Shown here: positions 1-7,925 of the stretch, piece by piece | Layout: each line of letters opens with the position of its first letter | Position numbering within the stretch: the first letter of the stretch is position 1 | Origin: an uncultured Lachnospiraceae bacterium | GTDB taxonomy: Bacteria; Bacillota; Clostridia; Lachnospirales; Lachnospiraceae | Direction of reading: 5' to 3' | Assembly: GCA_910586315.1 (NCBI GenBank) | Contig: CAJUIP010000030.1 | Coordinates: forward strand, 7,148-42,167 | DNA length: 35,020 nt | Made by a program: the position numbers and the translations under genes | The notes under the pieces: generated by a model | What the model saw: the letters and a program-made list of their open reading frames with translations, nothing else | The model's database searches: none | What the model was told of the DNA's origin: nothing

Positions 1-64
1 CGGACAAATACCAAAGCGAATCGAGTGCATCTTGCGGAGCATAGCGTGTCGGAGACATGCTATA
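1..64. repeat. Structured tandem repeat, copy 1
   Basis: This 64-bp unit recurs 111 bp downstream (112-175) with a single base difference. It contains a near-perfect hairpin: 41-50 pairs with 54-63 around a GGA loop, with one G-U pair. Just after it, 61-69 and 74-82 form a perfect 9-bp stem closed by a GAAA tetraloop, and 98-105/109-116 form a third hairpin around GAA. No protein is evident. It may be a dispersed genomic repeat or a structured RNA; the first copy may be cut by the window edge. Confidence 0.75.
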
Positions 65-111
65 ATATCGAAAGATATTATACAAGCGCCGATTCGCGTC
101 CGTCCGAAGGG

Positions 112-175
112 CGGACAAATACCAAAGCGAATCGAGTGCATCTTGCGGAGCATAGCGTGTCGGAGATATGCTATA
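112..175. repeat. Structured tandem repeat, copy 2
   Basis: Second copy of the 64-bp unit. The hairpin is 152-161 with 165-174. The only change from copy 1 is C56 to T167, which turns a G-C pair into a G-U pair and so keeps the fold. The same change turns CATGCT into TATGCT, a better -10 hexamer, 18 bp after TTGCGG (143-148). This copy could therefore supply the promoter of the lipoprotein gene that starts 40 bp downstream; that is inference. Confidence 0.7.
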
Positions 176-214
176 GTGAACGCAGCAGGATTTATCGAAA
201 AAGGGGAGGAGTCT

Positions 215-1867
215 ATGAACAAAATCGAAATCGTTCAGAGGCCGTACGCCCGGATGTGTACGGGTATTTTGCTGGGAACCATGCTGGTTCTTTCCGGATG
301 CCAGCTGCAGAATGCGGGGGCAGCGGGGGATTCTTCTTTGGAGAGCACGCGTACTCCGCTGAGAGTGGAGCCCTATGTACCGGCACAGACGGAGGAAACG
401 AAAAAAGCGGCAAAACAGGAGGGAGCCTTTGAAAGCTCCGGGGAAGAGCCGGAGCTGAGTTCTTTAAATATTAAGCTGACTAGGGAATATCTGGGGGAAT
501 GGGACCAGAACAAACCGATTCTCCGGGCGGAAGGCAGTATGCTCCAGGTTCTGGACGCCGGCTATGAGCCTTTAAAAGAAGCCCTGAACCAGTTCAATGA
601 AACGAACTGGCAGGAAATCCAGACTACGTACACAGAAAATCTGGAATTTGCAAAAGAAGCCTCAGCCGCGGGTTTTCCTGCGGAATATTACATTTCCAGA
701 GAGATTGAGATGGAAAGAGCCGATGACAGGGTAGTCAGCTTCTGGAACGATGAAAGCAGCTACATGGGCGGTGCCCACGGTGGATATTACAAGAGCGGCA
801 AAAACTTTGATGCCCGGACAGGAGCGGCCTTAAAGCTTTCTGATGTGGTGACGGATGCAAATGCCGTTTATCAATTTGTAAAGAATGATCTGGAGGAGTC
901 CTATACTCAGGAAGAACTGTTTGAAGATTATGAAAAAACGCTGGAGGAAATGTTTGCGCCTCCTGCAGAGGCCGGGGAAGGAAATGTTAATGCTCTCGAG
1001 TGGGTTTTGGGACAGGAAGGCCTTATCTTTACTTTTAATCCTTATGTGCTGGGCCCCTGGTCCGGAGGAAGCCAGGTCATAACCATTCCTTTTAAAGGAA
1101 ACGAAGGGCTGTTTCAGGAAGAATATCTGGCTTTTGGCCCCAGGACCGCAAAAAGAATCGCACAGAGGGAAAACGTGTATCTGGATATGGACGGAGACGG
1201 AGAGGAGGAGCCCCTGTCCTTTACCGTGGAATCCGATGAGGAAACCTTTACCAGCAAGCTTTCCGTGTCCCGGGCTGAAAAAGAAAGGGAGGAGTTTACC
1301 TGCGAAGGGGTGTTTGCGGATGCTTACGTGATGGATTCCCCCTCCGGAGGGCATTACCTGTATGTGGAATTTTCAGTGGAGAATGACATAAGAACTTTGG
1401 AGGTCTTCGACCTTTCCATGAAAGATGGCGGGGAGTTGAAGCATGTGGGGACTTCTTATGATTCCATCTGCGGTCATTTTCTGGCGGACGCTTCCGAATT
1501 TTCCTTGAGCAGCCGTCTGGATATTCTGGGAACTTATATGGCATACAGGACATACCATGTGGGCGAAAACGGAATGCCGGAATCGAACGAGACTACTTAC
1601 ACCATTTTCTATGACGGTGAGAGGGATTCCTATAAGATGAAAACCACCAGGGAAATTCCTGTGACCACAGGGGAAGAGGAAACTGCACTGGAGGCCGGAA
1701 CGGAGCTGTGGCCTCTTAGAACTGACGGGGAAACATGGCTGGAGGCAGAGGAAGCTGACGGCCGCGTTGTAAGAATTCATGTGGAGCATGGAGAATCCCG
1801 GTACAGCTATACCATAGACGGAGTCAGTGAGCATGACTGCTTCGAAAGTCTCCGGTATGCGGGCTGA
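215..1867 (+). CDS. Lipoprotein with RsiV/PdaC-type (DUF4163-DUF3298) domains
   Basis: The protein has 550 aa from the ATG at 215, which follows a GGGGAGGA ribosome site at 203-210; an in-frame start further upstream would lie inside the repeat and is rejected. Residues 14-29 form a hydrophobic signal ending in the lipobox L-S-G-C29, so it should be anchored on the outer face of the membrane. Residues about 75-310 carry the pattern of DUF4163/DUF3298 proteins such as the anti-sigma factor RsiV and the deacetylase PdaC: the GGAHG motif, 'TGAALKLSDVV' and a 'FNPYVLGPWSGG' segment followed by ITIPF. The remaining C-terminal half is not recognised; it contains 'DMDGDGEEE', resembling an acidic Ca-binding loop. 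There is no cytoplasmic anti-sigma part and no sigma gene next to it, so a role in sigma control is not supported. It stands alone, with the next gene having its own promoter. Confidence 0.7.
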   Translation: MNKIEIVQRPYARMCTGILLGTMLVLSGCQLQNAGAAGDSSLESTRTPLRVEPYVPAQTEETKKAAKQEGAFESSGEEPELSSLNIKLTREYLGEWDQNKPILRAEGSMLQVLDAGYEPLKEALNQFNETNWQEIQTTYTENLEFAKEASAAGFPAEYYISREIEMERADDRVVSFWNDESSYMGGAHGGYYKSGKNFDARTGAALKLSDVVTDANAVYQFVKNDLEESYTQEELFEDYEKTLEEMFAPPAEAGEGNVNALEWVLGQEGLIFTFNPYVLGPWSGGSQVITIPFKGNEGLFQEEYLAFGPRTAKRIAQRENVYLDMDGDGEEEPLSFTVESDEETFTSKLSVSRAEKEREEFTCEGVFADAYVMDSPSGGHYLYVEFSVENDIRTLEVFDLSMKDGGELKHVGTSYDSICGHFLADASEFSLSSRLDILGTYMAYRTYHVGENGMPESNETTYTIFYDGERDSYKMKTTREIPVTTGEEETALEAGTELWPLRTDGETWLEAEEADGRVVRIHVEHGESRYSYTIDGVSEHDCFESLRYAG

Positions 1868-1883
1868 GCCCAAATGATTTTGG

Positions 1884-1912
1884 TTGACATTGATGCGGCG
1901 ACCCTTTACAAT
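1884..1912 (+). promoter_or_regulatory. Sigma-A promoter of the transaldolase gene
   Basis: TTGACA (1884-1889) and TACAAT (1907-1912) are separated by exactly 17 bp. The resulting leader is about 110 nt and contains a hairpin, CAGAC (1935-1939) with GTCTG (1948-1952), flanked by CCCGGA/CCCGGAT. I do not recognise it as a known riboswitch. Confidence 0.75.
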
Positions 1913-2029
1913 ATTCTATGAAAGTCCCGGACGGCAGACGTGAATGAGTCTGGCCCGGATTGCGAATATGGAAGGTGTCTGCGTTAGCAGGCGTGTTAGT
2001 TCAGGAAATGTAACAAGGAGGGAATACCG

Positions 2030-2683
2030 ATGAAATTTTTTATTGATACTGCAAATGTGGAAGAAATCCGGAAAGCCAATGATATGGGAGTGATCTGCGG
2101 CGTTACCACAAACCCGTCCCTGATCGCCAAAGAGGGAAAGGATTATGTGGAGACGTTAAAGGAGATCGCATCCATCGTGGACGGACCCATCAGCGGCGAG
2201 GTAAAGGCCACAACCACAGACGCAGAGGGGATGATTGCCGAGGGACGTGAGATTGCAAAGCTCCATCCCAATATGGTAGTAAAGATTCCCATGACCACGG
2301 AGGGCTTAAAGGCTACAAAGGTTATGGCATCCGAGGGAATCCGGGTCAATATGACTCTTATTTTTACTGCCAATCAGGCACTTCTGGCAGCAAGAGCCGG
2401 GGCGGCGTATGTCTCTCCGTTTTTAGGCCGCCTGGATGATATTTCCCAGCCGGGAATTGATCTGATTGATACGGTGGCCCAGATTTTCAATATCCATAAT
2501 ATCACTACAGAAATCATTGCCGCCAGCGTCCGCAACACCATCCATGTAACGGACTGTGCTCTGGCCGGAGCGGATATCGCAACCGTACCGTACAAGGTAA
2601 TTGAACAGATGACGCACCATCCGTTAACAGACCAGGGAATAGAAAAGTTCCGCAAGGACTACGAAGCTGTATTTGGAAAATAG
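2030..2683 (+). CDS. tal: Transaldolase (FSA/TalC-type, short form)
   Basis: This 217-aa protein belongs to the short transaldolase / fructose-6-phosphate aldolase family, moving a dihydroxyacetone unit between sugar phosphates in the non-oxidative pentose phosphate pathway in the cytoplasm. The family start 'FFIDTAN', the 'GVTTNPSL' motif at 24-32 and the Schiff-base Lys85 in 'VVKIPMT' are visible. Glu57 and Phe131 sit where true fructose-6-phosphate aldolases have Gln and Tyr, which favours transaldolase over aldolase. The start has an AAGGAGGG ribosome site 9-15 bases upstream. It has its own consensus promoter and is followed by a hairpin terminator, so it is probably a single-gene unit. 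Length is typical. Confidence 0.93.
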   Translation: MKFFIDTANVEEIRKANDMGVICGVTTNPSLIAKEGKDYVETLKEIASIVDGPISGEVKATTTDAEGMIAEGREIAKLHPNMVVKIPMTTEGLKATKVMASEGIRVNMTLIFTANQALLAARAGAAYVSPFLGRLDDISQPGIDLIDTVAQIFNIHNITTEIIAASVRNTIHVTDCALAGADIATVPYKVIEQMTHHPLTDQGIEKFRKDYEAVFGK

Positions 2684-2708
2684 CGATATCGTCAGACAGG
2701 ATATATAA

Positions 2709-2753
2709 GCCGGATAAGATGTCGGGGCAGCCCGGTTCTCATCCGGCTTTTAT
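2709..2753 (+). terminator. Rho-independent terminator after transaldolase
   Basis: AGCCGGAT (2709-2716) pairs with ATCCGGCT (2741-2748), followed by TTTTA. An inner CGGG/CCCG stem extends the structure. It lies 25 bp after the stop codon and just before the next gene's ribosome site. Confidence 0.8.
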
Positions 2754-2769
2754 ACATTTGGAGGGATAT

Positions 2770-4128
2770 ATGAAGCAGACACAGAATTTCACAGAAGGAA
2801 AGATTTTCATCCCCCTGCTCCGTTTTTCGCTGCCAGTGTTAATGGCGCTGTTTTTGCAGACCATGTACGGCGCCGTTGATCTGTTAATCGTGGGGCAGTT
2901 CGGGACCAGCACAGATGTTTCCGCCGTCGCCACCGGTTCCATGGTCATGCATACGGTCACTGTCGTGATAACGGGGCTGGCCATGGGGCTGACGGTTCTG
3001 GTGGGACGAAAAATCGGTGAGGGGCGGAAAGAAGAGGCAGGTAAAATTATCGGAAGCGGCATCTGGCTGTTCGGAGTTTTGGCGTTAGCCGTATCCGTCC
3101 TTATGGCGGTTTTCGCGCCCTTCCTGGCGCAGGTCATGCATGCGCCTCCGGAGGCCTTCCGTAAGACGGTTTCCTACATAACCATCTGCTCTGCCGGAGC
3201 CGTTTTTATTGTTGCTTATAATCTGGTGGGAAGTATTTTCCGCGGCATCGGTGATTCCTCCATGCCTTTGGTAACGGTCGCCATTGCCTGTGTGTTAAAT
3301 ATCATCAGTGATCTGGCTTTGGTGGCAGGGCTCCATATGGGGACGGCCGGCGCAGCTGCCGCTACCGTGCTTGCCCAGGCGGTCAGCGTGGCGCTGTCTG
3401 TTATCATTATCCGCAGACGGACGCTGCCGTTTTCCTTTCATAAAAAGGACATCCGTCCCAGGAGCGCATATATCCGGCAGCTTCTTTTTCTGGGTACTCC
3501 TATCGCCTTACAGGATCTGCTGGTGAATATTTCTTTTCTTGCCATCACGGCAATTGTTAACAGCCTCGGCCTGACTGCGTCCGCGGGAGTAGGCGTCGCG
3601 GAAAAGCTCTGTGGCTTTGTGATGCTGGTGCCTTCCTCCTATATGCAGGCCATGTCCGCCTTTGTCGCACAGAATATAGGGGCAGGGAAGGCAAAGCGGG
3701 CGAGAAAGGCCCTTCTTTGCGGGATTGCTTCTTCTCTGGCGGCCGGCATCCTGATGGGATATCTCACCTTTTTTCACGGAGATCTGCTGGCGGGACTGTT
3801 TGCCAAGGATGCGGCCGTTATCGCCGCCGCTTATGAATACCTGAAGGCGTATGCCATCGACTGTCTTCTGACCTCCTTTTTGTTTTGCTTTATCGGATAT
3901 TTTAACGGAACCGGAAATACCGTGTTTGTTATGGCGCAGGGCATTATCGGCGCTTTTGGCGTAAGGCTGCCTGTAAGCTTTTTTGTCAGCCATCAGGCCG
4001 GAGCAGGCCTTTTTCATATCGGGCTGGCAACGCCGGCTTCTTCTCTGGTACAAATTATCCTGTGCGGCGTGTATTTCACGCTGCAGTTTGCAGGGAAGGG
4101 AAAAGGTGATTCTTATTGCAAATATTAA
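2770..4128 (+). CDS. MATE family efflux transporter
   Basis: The 452-aa protein is an integral membrane carrier of the multidrug and toxic compound extrusion (MATE) family, which exports organic cations or drugs using a Na+ or H+ gradient. The start at 2770 follows GGAGGG; an ATG 51 bp upstream lies inside the terminator hairpin of the previous gene and is rejected. About twelve hydrophobic segments run through the length, in two halves, with family-like 'LRFSLPVLMALFLQTMYGAVDLLIVG' features at the N-terminus (residues about 16-41) and 'RGIGDSSMPL' near residue 160. The substrate cannot be told from sequence. It sits directly after the transaldolase terminator and its end overlaps the putative recQ promoter. 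Confidence 0.92.
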   Translation: MKQTQNFTEGKIFIPLLRFSLPVLMALFLQTMYGAVDLLIVGQFGTSTDVSAVATGSMVMHTVTVVITGLAMGLTVLVGRKIGEGRKEEAGKIIGSGIWLFGVLALAVSVLMAVFAPFLAQVMHAPPEAFRKTVSYITICSAGAVFIVAYNLVGSIFRGIGDSSMPLVTVAIACVLNIISDLALVAGLHMGTAGAAAATVLAQAVSVALSVIIIRRRTLPFSFHKKDIRPRSAYIRQLLFLGTPIALQDLLVNISFLAITAIVNSLGLTASAGVGVAEKLCGFVMLVPSSYMQAMSAFVAQNIGAGKAKRARKALLCGIASSLAAGILMGYLTFFHGDLLAGLFAKDAAVIAAAYEYLKAYAIDCLLTSFLFCFIGYFNGTGNTVFVMAQGIIGAFGVRLPVSFFVSHQAGAGLFHIGLATPASSLVQIILCGVYFTLQFAGKGKGDSYCKY

Positions 4129-4143
4129 TAAAATGGTTATAAT
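4116..4143 (+). promoter_or_regulatory. Putative recQ promoter
   Basis: TTGCAA (4116-4121) and TATAAT (4138-4143) with a 16-bp spacer overlap the last codons of the MATE gene. The start site would fall about 40 bp before the recQ ATG. Confidence 0.5.
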
Positions 4144-4187
4144 GAAGAATAAAAAGGAAAAGGATAAAACAGGATAAAACAGCAAAA

Positions 4188-6035
4188 ATGGATAAATACG
4201 AGGTTTTAAAGAAATATTTTGGATATGATACATTCAGAAATGCCCAGGAAACGTTAATTGATCAAATATTAGAGGGGAAAGATACCTTAGGAATTATGCC
4301 GACCGGGGCTGGAAAATCTTTGTGTTATCAGATACCGGCTTTATTAATGAACGGGATTACCCTGGTAATCTCTCCGCTGATTTCTTTGATGAAAGATCAG
4401 GTGGGGAGCTTGAATCAAGCTGGAATACACGCCGCATTTTTAAACAGTTCTTTGACCGCCAACCAATATTATAAAGCTCTTGGCTTTGCGAAGCAGGGAC
4501 GCTATCCGATTATTTATGTGGCGCCGGAGCGGTTAGTGACAGATGAATTTTTAGATTTCGCCCTGCACAGCAATATTGTGATGGTAGCAGTGGATGAGGC
4601 CCATTGTGTATCTCAGTGGGGGCAGGATTTCAGACCAAGCTATTTAAAGATCGTTGAGTTTATCAAGAGACTGCCAAAGCGTCCTGCTGTGAGTGCGTTT
4701 ACGGCGACGGCGACGAAGGAAGTCAGAGACGATATCATAGATATCCTGGAGTTACAAGACCCTTTCGTGATTACTACCGGATTTGACAGAAATAATCTGT
4801 ATTTTGGCGTTATGACCGTAAAAGACAGATATAACGCAATCAAAAATTATCTGGAAACACATAGAAGTGACAGCGGTATTATTTATTGTTTAACGCGGAA
4901 ACAGGTGGAAGAGATATGTGAGCGGCTGATAAAAGACGGTTTTTCGGCGACGAGGTATCATGCGGGTTTGAGTGATGAAGAAAGGAGAAAAAATCAGGAC
5001 GACTTTATTTATGACAGGATACCTGTAATGGTCAGTACGTCAGCATTTGGCATGGGGATCGATAAAAGCAACGTCAGGTTTGTGCTTCATTACGGTATGC
5101 CAAAGAATATAGAGTCTTATTATCAGGAAGCCGGCAGGGCAGGACGCGATGGAGAACCGGCGGAGTGTATTTTATATTACAGCAGCAGAGATGTCATTAC
5201 AAATCAGTTATTCATCGAAAATAATCAGGATAACCTGGAACTGGATGAAGCCATGAGGGAAATCGTAAAAGAGCGTGATAAGGAACGCCTGAAGAAAATG
5301 ACGTTCTATTGCTTTACGAATGAGTGCCTGAGGGATTACATATTAAAATATTTTGGAGAGTATGGCAGCAATTATTGCGGAAACTGTTCGAATTGTTTGA
5401 CTCAGTTTGAACAGGTCGATGTGACAGAGACTGCCAGAGCGCTGATCGGCTGCACAGGAAGCAGCAGGCAGAGATATGGCACAACAGTAATTATTGATAC
5501 GGTGCATGGAGCCAATACCGCTAAGATAAAGAATTACAGGATGAATGAAAATCCTTACTATGGTGTTTTGAGTAAAGTTCCCACGTACAAAATCAGACAG
5601 GTATTAAATTATTTACAGCTGGAAGGGTACATATTTGTTACCAACGATGAGTATGCCATTGTCAAGCTGACGGCGAAAACAAAAGAGATCATGGAAGGCA
5701 ATAAGCAGATTATCATGAAGCTTGCAAAAGAGTCAGACAGGACGGCAAAGGAAGCGGAATCTAAGAGCAGGAAAAATAAGGCGGGTATCTCAGGGAAAGG
5801 GCAGCTCACAGAGAAAGAAGAAAGTTTATTTGAAAAGTTAAGAGCTCTTCGGACAGAGATAGCAAGGGAAGAGAAGGTTCCTCCTTACATTGTATTTTCA
5901 GATAAGACACTGACACATATGTGTATAGTAAAGCCAAAGAATAAGCAGGAGATGCTTAAGGTGTCAGGGGTGGGAGAATTTAAGTTTGAGAAATACGGGG
6001 AAAGATTTTTGAGCTGTATCGTGAATTCCTTTTAA
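4188..6035 (+). CDS. recQ: ATP-dependent DNA helicase RecQ
   Basis: This 615-aa protein is a 3'-5' superfamily 2 helicase acting in recombination and replication-fork repair. Walker A 'TGAGKS' is at residues 39-44, the DEAH box at 136-139 followed by 'CVSQWG', and the RecQ family '(F)RPSY' just after. The second helicase lobe carries 'FGMGIDKSNVRFV' and 'EAGRAGRDG'. A zinc-binding part follows ('NECLRDY' ... 'CGNCSNC' near 370-400), then a winged-helix RQC region and a C-terminal HRDC-like domain (about residues 530-612). Length is typical for a full RecQ. The ribosome site before the ATG is weak (AGGAT). The coding sequence looks more AT-rich than its neighbours, which may point to separate origin or just different codon use. 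Confidence 0.95.
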   Translation: MDKYEVLKKYFGYDTFRNAQETLIDQILEGKDTLGIMPTGAGKSLCYQIPALLMNGITLVISPLISLMKDQVGSLNQAGIHAAFLNSSLTANQYYKALGFAKQGRYPIIYVAPERLVTDEFLDFALHSNIVMVAVDEAHCVSQWGQDFRPSYLKIVEFIKRLPKRPAVSAFTATATKEVRDDIIDILELQDPFVITTGFDRNNLYFGVMTVKDRYNAIKNYLETHRSDSGIIYCLTRKQVEEICERLIKDGFSATRYHAGLSDEERRKNQDDFIYDRIPVMVSTSAFGMGIDKSNVRFVLHYGMPKNIESYYQEAGRAGRDGEPAECILYYSSRDVITNQLFIENNQDNLELDEAMREIVKERDKERLKKMTFYCFTNECLRDYILKYFGEYGSNYCGNCSNCLTQFEQVDVTETARALIGCTGSSRQRYGTTVIIDTVHGANTAKIKNYRMNENPYYGVLSKVPTYKIRQVLNYLQLEGYIFVTNDEYAIVKLTAKTKEIMEGNKQIIMKLAKESDRTAKEAESKSRKNKAGISGKGQLTEKEESLFEKLRALRTEIAREEKVPPYIVFSDKTLTHMCIVKPKNKQEMLKVSGVGEFKFEKYGERFLSCIVNSF

Positions 6036-6072
6036 AGCAGCTCAGAATGATAACGGAAATGAATATACATTT

Positions 6073-6109
6073 TCCGATGAGATACCGGTATGTATTTATT
6101 CGGATTTTT
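6073..6109 (+). terminator. Weak terminator after recQ
   Basis: TCCGA (6073-6077) pairs with TCGGA (6100-6104), followed by five T. The loop contains the palindrome ATACCGGTAT. The 5-bp stem is short, so this is tentative. Confidence 0.35.
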
Positions 6110-6151
6110 CGATTGATTTGAGGTCAGTACGGTAAATAGGAGAAATGAATC

Positions 6152-6793
6152 ATGGAAAACGAAAGAAAAAAGCTGGCGGGAGAAATTATTGAACGGTTAA
6201 AGAAAGAATATCCGGATGCCGGATGCACGCTGGATTATAACGAAGCGTGGAAGCTTCTGGTCAGTGTGCGTCTGGCAGCGCAGTGCACGGATGCGAGAGT
6301 CAATGTGGTAGTGGAAAAGCTGTATAAAAAATTTCCGGATGTGAAGGCTCTGGCAAAGGCCGCCCCGGAAGAGATCGAGGAGATTGTAAAGCCCTGCGGT
6401 CTGGGACACAGCAAGGCCCGGGATATCAGCGCCTGCATGAAAATTTTATACGAGGATTACGACGGAAAAGTGCCGGATGACTTTAACGCCCTTTTAAAGC
6501 TGCCGGGAGTGGGAAGAAAAAGCGCTAATCTGATTATGGGAGATGTGTTCGGAAAACCGGCCATCGTAACGGACACACATTGTATCCGTCTGGTGAACCG
6601 GATGGGCCTGGTGGACGGGATTAAGGAGCCAAAAAAAGTGGAGATGGAGCTTTGGAAGTTAATTCCTCCGGAGGAGGGAAGCGATTTCTGCCATCGCCTG
6701 GTGTACCATGGGCGGGAAGTTTGTACAGCCAGAACAAAGCCCTTCTGCCAGAAGTGCTGCTTGAAGGATATCTGCAAAAAGCAGGGGGTATAG
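6152..6793 (+). CDS. nth: Endonuclease III (DNA glycosylase/AP lyase)
   Basis: The 213-aa protein removes oxidised pyrimidines and cuts the abasic site in base-excision repair. The helix-hairpin-helix 'LPGVGRKSAN' is at 117-126 with the catalytic Lys123, and the catalytic Asp141 is in 'VTDTHC'. Four cysteines near the C-terminus form the [4Fe-4S] cluster; the first spacing is C-x7-C, one residue longer than the C-x6-C of E. coli Nth, followed by the usual x2 and x5. 'LAAQCTD' near 41-47 replaces the 'LSAQATD' of the classical enzyme. It is followed by a strong hairpin shared with the convergent transaminase gene. Confidence 0.94.
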   Translation: MENERKKLAGEIIERLKKEYPDAGCTLDYNEAWKLLVSVRLAAQCTDARVNVVVEKLYKKFPDVKALAKAAPEEIEEIVKPCGLGHSKARDISACMKILYEDYDGKVPDDFNALLKLPGVGRKSANLIMGDVFGKPAIVTDTHCIRLVNRMGLVDGIKEPKKVEMELWKLIPPEEGSDFCHRLVYHGREVCTARTKPFCQKCCLKDICKKQGV

Positions 6794-6808
6794 CCGGCAG
6801 TGCGATAT

Positions 6809-6842
6809 AGGAAGGGAACCCGTTTTTTCAGGTTCCCTTCCT
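6809..6842. terminator. Bidirectional hairpin between nth and dat
   Basis: A perfect 12-bp stem (6809-6820 with 6831-6842) encloses a 10-base T-rich loop. It lies between two convergent genes and can serve both; a long U-tract after the stem is lacking on either side. Confidence 0.75.
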
Positions 6843-6849
6843 GTACGTC

Positions 6850-7692
6850 CTATTTTGTTTCGTTTTCGAATTTTTCCAGATACTTTTCCTGGATAAGCTT
6901 CACAAGCTCCGAGGCCTTTCCGCCTACGGGAACGCCGTCCATTTCATATGCAGGGGCGCAGAATTTCGTGGAGCTGGAAACGATGACCTCGTCGGCATCC
7001 ATCAGTTCAGCCATGGTGAAAGGAGTTTCGTCCACCGGAATCTGGTTGTCCTTGCAGATTTGAATGATATGCATTCTGGTGATTCCCGGAAGAATATAGT
7101 GGTCTGTGGGGTGAGTCTTAAATACGCCGTTTTTTATGATGGAGACATTGCTGTGGGCACATTCTGTTACCACATCACCGCGGTGGAAGACACATTCGTC
7201 GCAGCCCATGGCCTCCGCCTTTTCCGCAGCCATTACGTTGGGAAGCAGGTTTAAGGTCTTGATATTGCAGTGAAGAAATCTGGTGTCTTCGGTGGAGGTG
7301 AGCTTTAACTTTTTGGAGGAATCTCCGTGTTTTCCGGGCTTCATGAAAATCCACAGATTGGCTTTTGTTCCGGCAGCCGGAAACTGATGCTGCCTTATCC
7401 CGGTTCCGCGGGTCATTTGCCAGTACACAAAGATTTCAGAATCGTCCATCTTTGCCAGCATGTCGTAAAGAATGGAAGCAAGCTCCTCTTTTGTATAGGG
7501 GATTTCTATTTTTAAAAGTCCGGCGCTGTTGAAAAAGCGGTCCAGGTGCTCTTTTAACGCAAAGATTTTACCGTTTTTTGCCAGCGTTGCCTCGTAAACG
7601 CCGTCACCGAAGTAGCAGACACGATCATTCATCGGAACGGTCATTTCTTCCAGAGGACCGAAATTCCCATTGTAGTAGCCTAATGTTTTCAT
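6850..7692 (-). CDS. dat: D-amino-acid transaminase (class IV)
   Basis: The 280-aa protein is a PLP-dependent fold-type IV aminotransferase. It matches D-amino-acid transaminases, which exchange amino groups between D-alanine and D-glutamate for cell-wall precursors. 'YFGDGVYE' is at 27-34, 'MTRGTG' and 'QHQFP' near 93-105, and the PLP Lys145 in 'NIKTLNLL', the same number as in the Bacillus enzyme. A branched-chain transaminase (IlvE) is the main alternative, but the 'RxHQFP'-like motif favours Dat. The start at 7692 follows GGGAGGG; a start 36 bp upstream lacks a ribosome site. It is convergent with nth and divergent from the alarmone synthetase. Confidence 0.88.
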   Translation of the reverse strand: MKTLGYYNGNFGPLEEMTVPMNDRVCYFGDGVYEATLAKNGKIFALKEHLDRFFNSAGLLKIEIPYTKEELASILYDMLAKMDDSEIFVYWQMTRGTGIRQHQFPAAGTKANLWIFMKPGKHGDSSKKLKLTSTEDTRFLHCNIKTLNLLPNVMAAEKAEAMGCDECVFHRGDVVTECAHSNVSIIKNGVFKTHPTDHYILPGITRMHIIQICKDNQIPVDETPFTMAELMDADEVIVSSSTKFCAPAYEMDGVPVGGKASELVKLIQEKYLEKFENETK

Positions 7693-7739
7693 AGTTTTAC
7701 CCTCCCAAAATCTTGGTTTATGTATCATGTTATACGGCT

Positions 7740-7768
7740 ATCATAGCACGGTTTCGCTTCCTTGTAAA
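7740..7768 (-). promoter_or_regulatory. Promoter of dat
   Basis: On the minus strand TTTACA (complement of 7763-7768) and TATGAT (complement of 7740-7745) are spaced 17 bp apart, about 50 bp before the dat start. Confidence 0.65.
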
Positions 7769-7824
7769 GAAGCCGGCTCTAGAAAATCAGCCTAAAGTTT
7801 TATAGAAAATTAAGGCTTGAGACA

Positions 7825-7853
7825 TTGCGGGACAGAGCCGTTTCTTGTATAAT
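7825..7853 (+). promoter_or_regulatory. Promoter of the alarmone synthetase gene
   Basis: TTGCGG (7825-7830) and TATAAT (7848-7853) are spaced 17 bp. The -10 is consensus, the -35 partial. Transcription would start near 7860, at the edge of a direct repeat. Confidence 0.6.
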
Positions 7854-7860
7854 AAGAACA

Positions 7861-7909
7861 GAAGAACAACAGACAGAAAAGCAACAGACATGAAGAACAA
7901 CAGACAGAA
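7861..7909 (+). repeat. 18-bp direct repeat in the leader
   Basis: An 18-bp sequence at 7861-7878 is repeated exactly at 7892-7909, with CAACAGACA also occurring between them. The leader is A/C-rich and unstructured, just before the alarmone synthetase gene. Function unknown. Confidence 0.7.
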
Positions 7910-7925
7910 GTAACGAGGTGTACCA

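Noticed and set aside
1..175. CRISPR array
   Set aside because: Only two long (64-bp) repeats with a 47-bp spacer, internal hairpins and no cas genes.
2030..2683. Fructose-6-phosphate aldolase instead of transaldolase
   Set aside because: Glu57 and Phe131 are present where the aldolases have Gln and Tyr.
3508..4233. Long minus-strand frame opposite the MATE and recQ genes
   Set aside because: It is antisense to clearly conserved proteins, has no ribosome site and no recognisable product.
7762..7788. Short match to 24702-24725 (TTCCTTGTAAAGAA and GCTCTAG) as a possible shared element
   Set aside because: Only 14 and 7 bp match, and at 7762 the sequence is explained by the dat -35 region.
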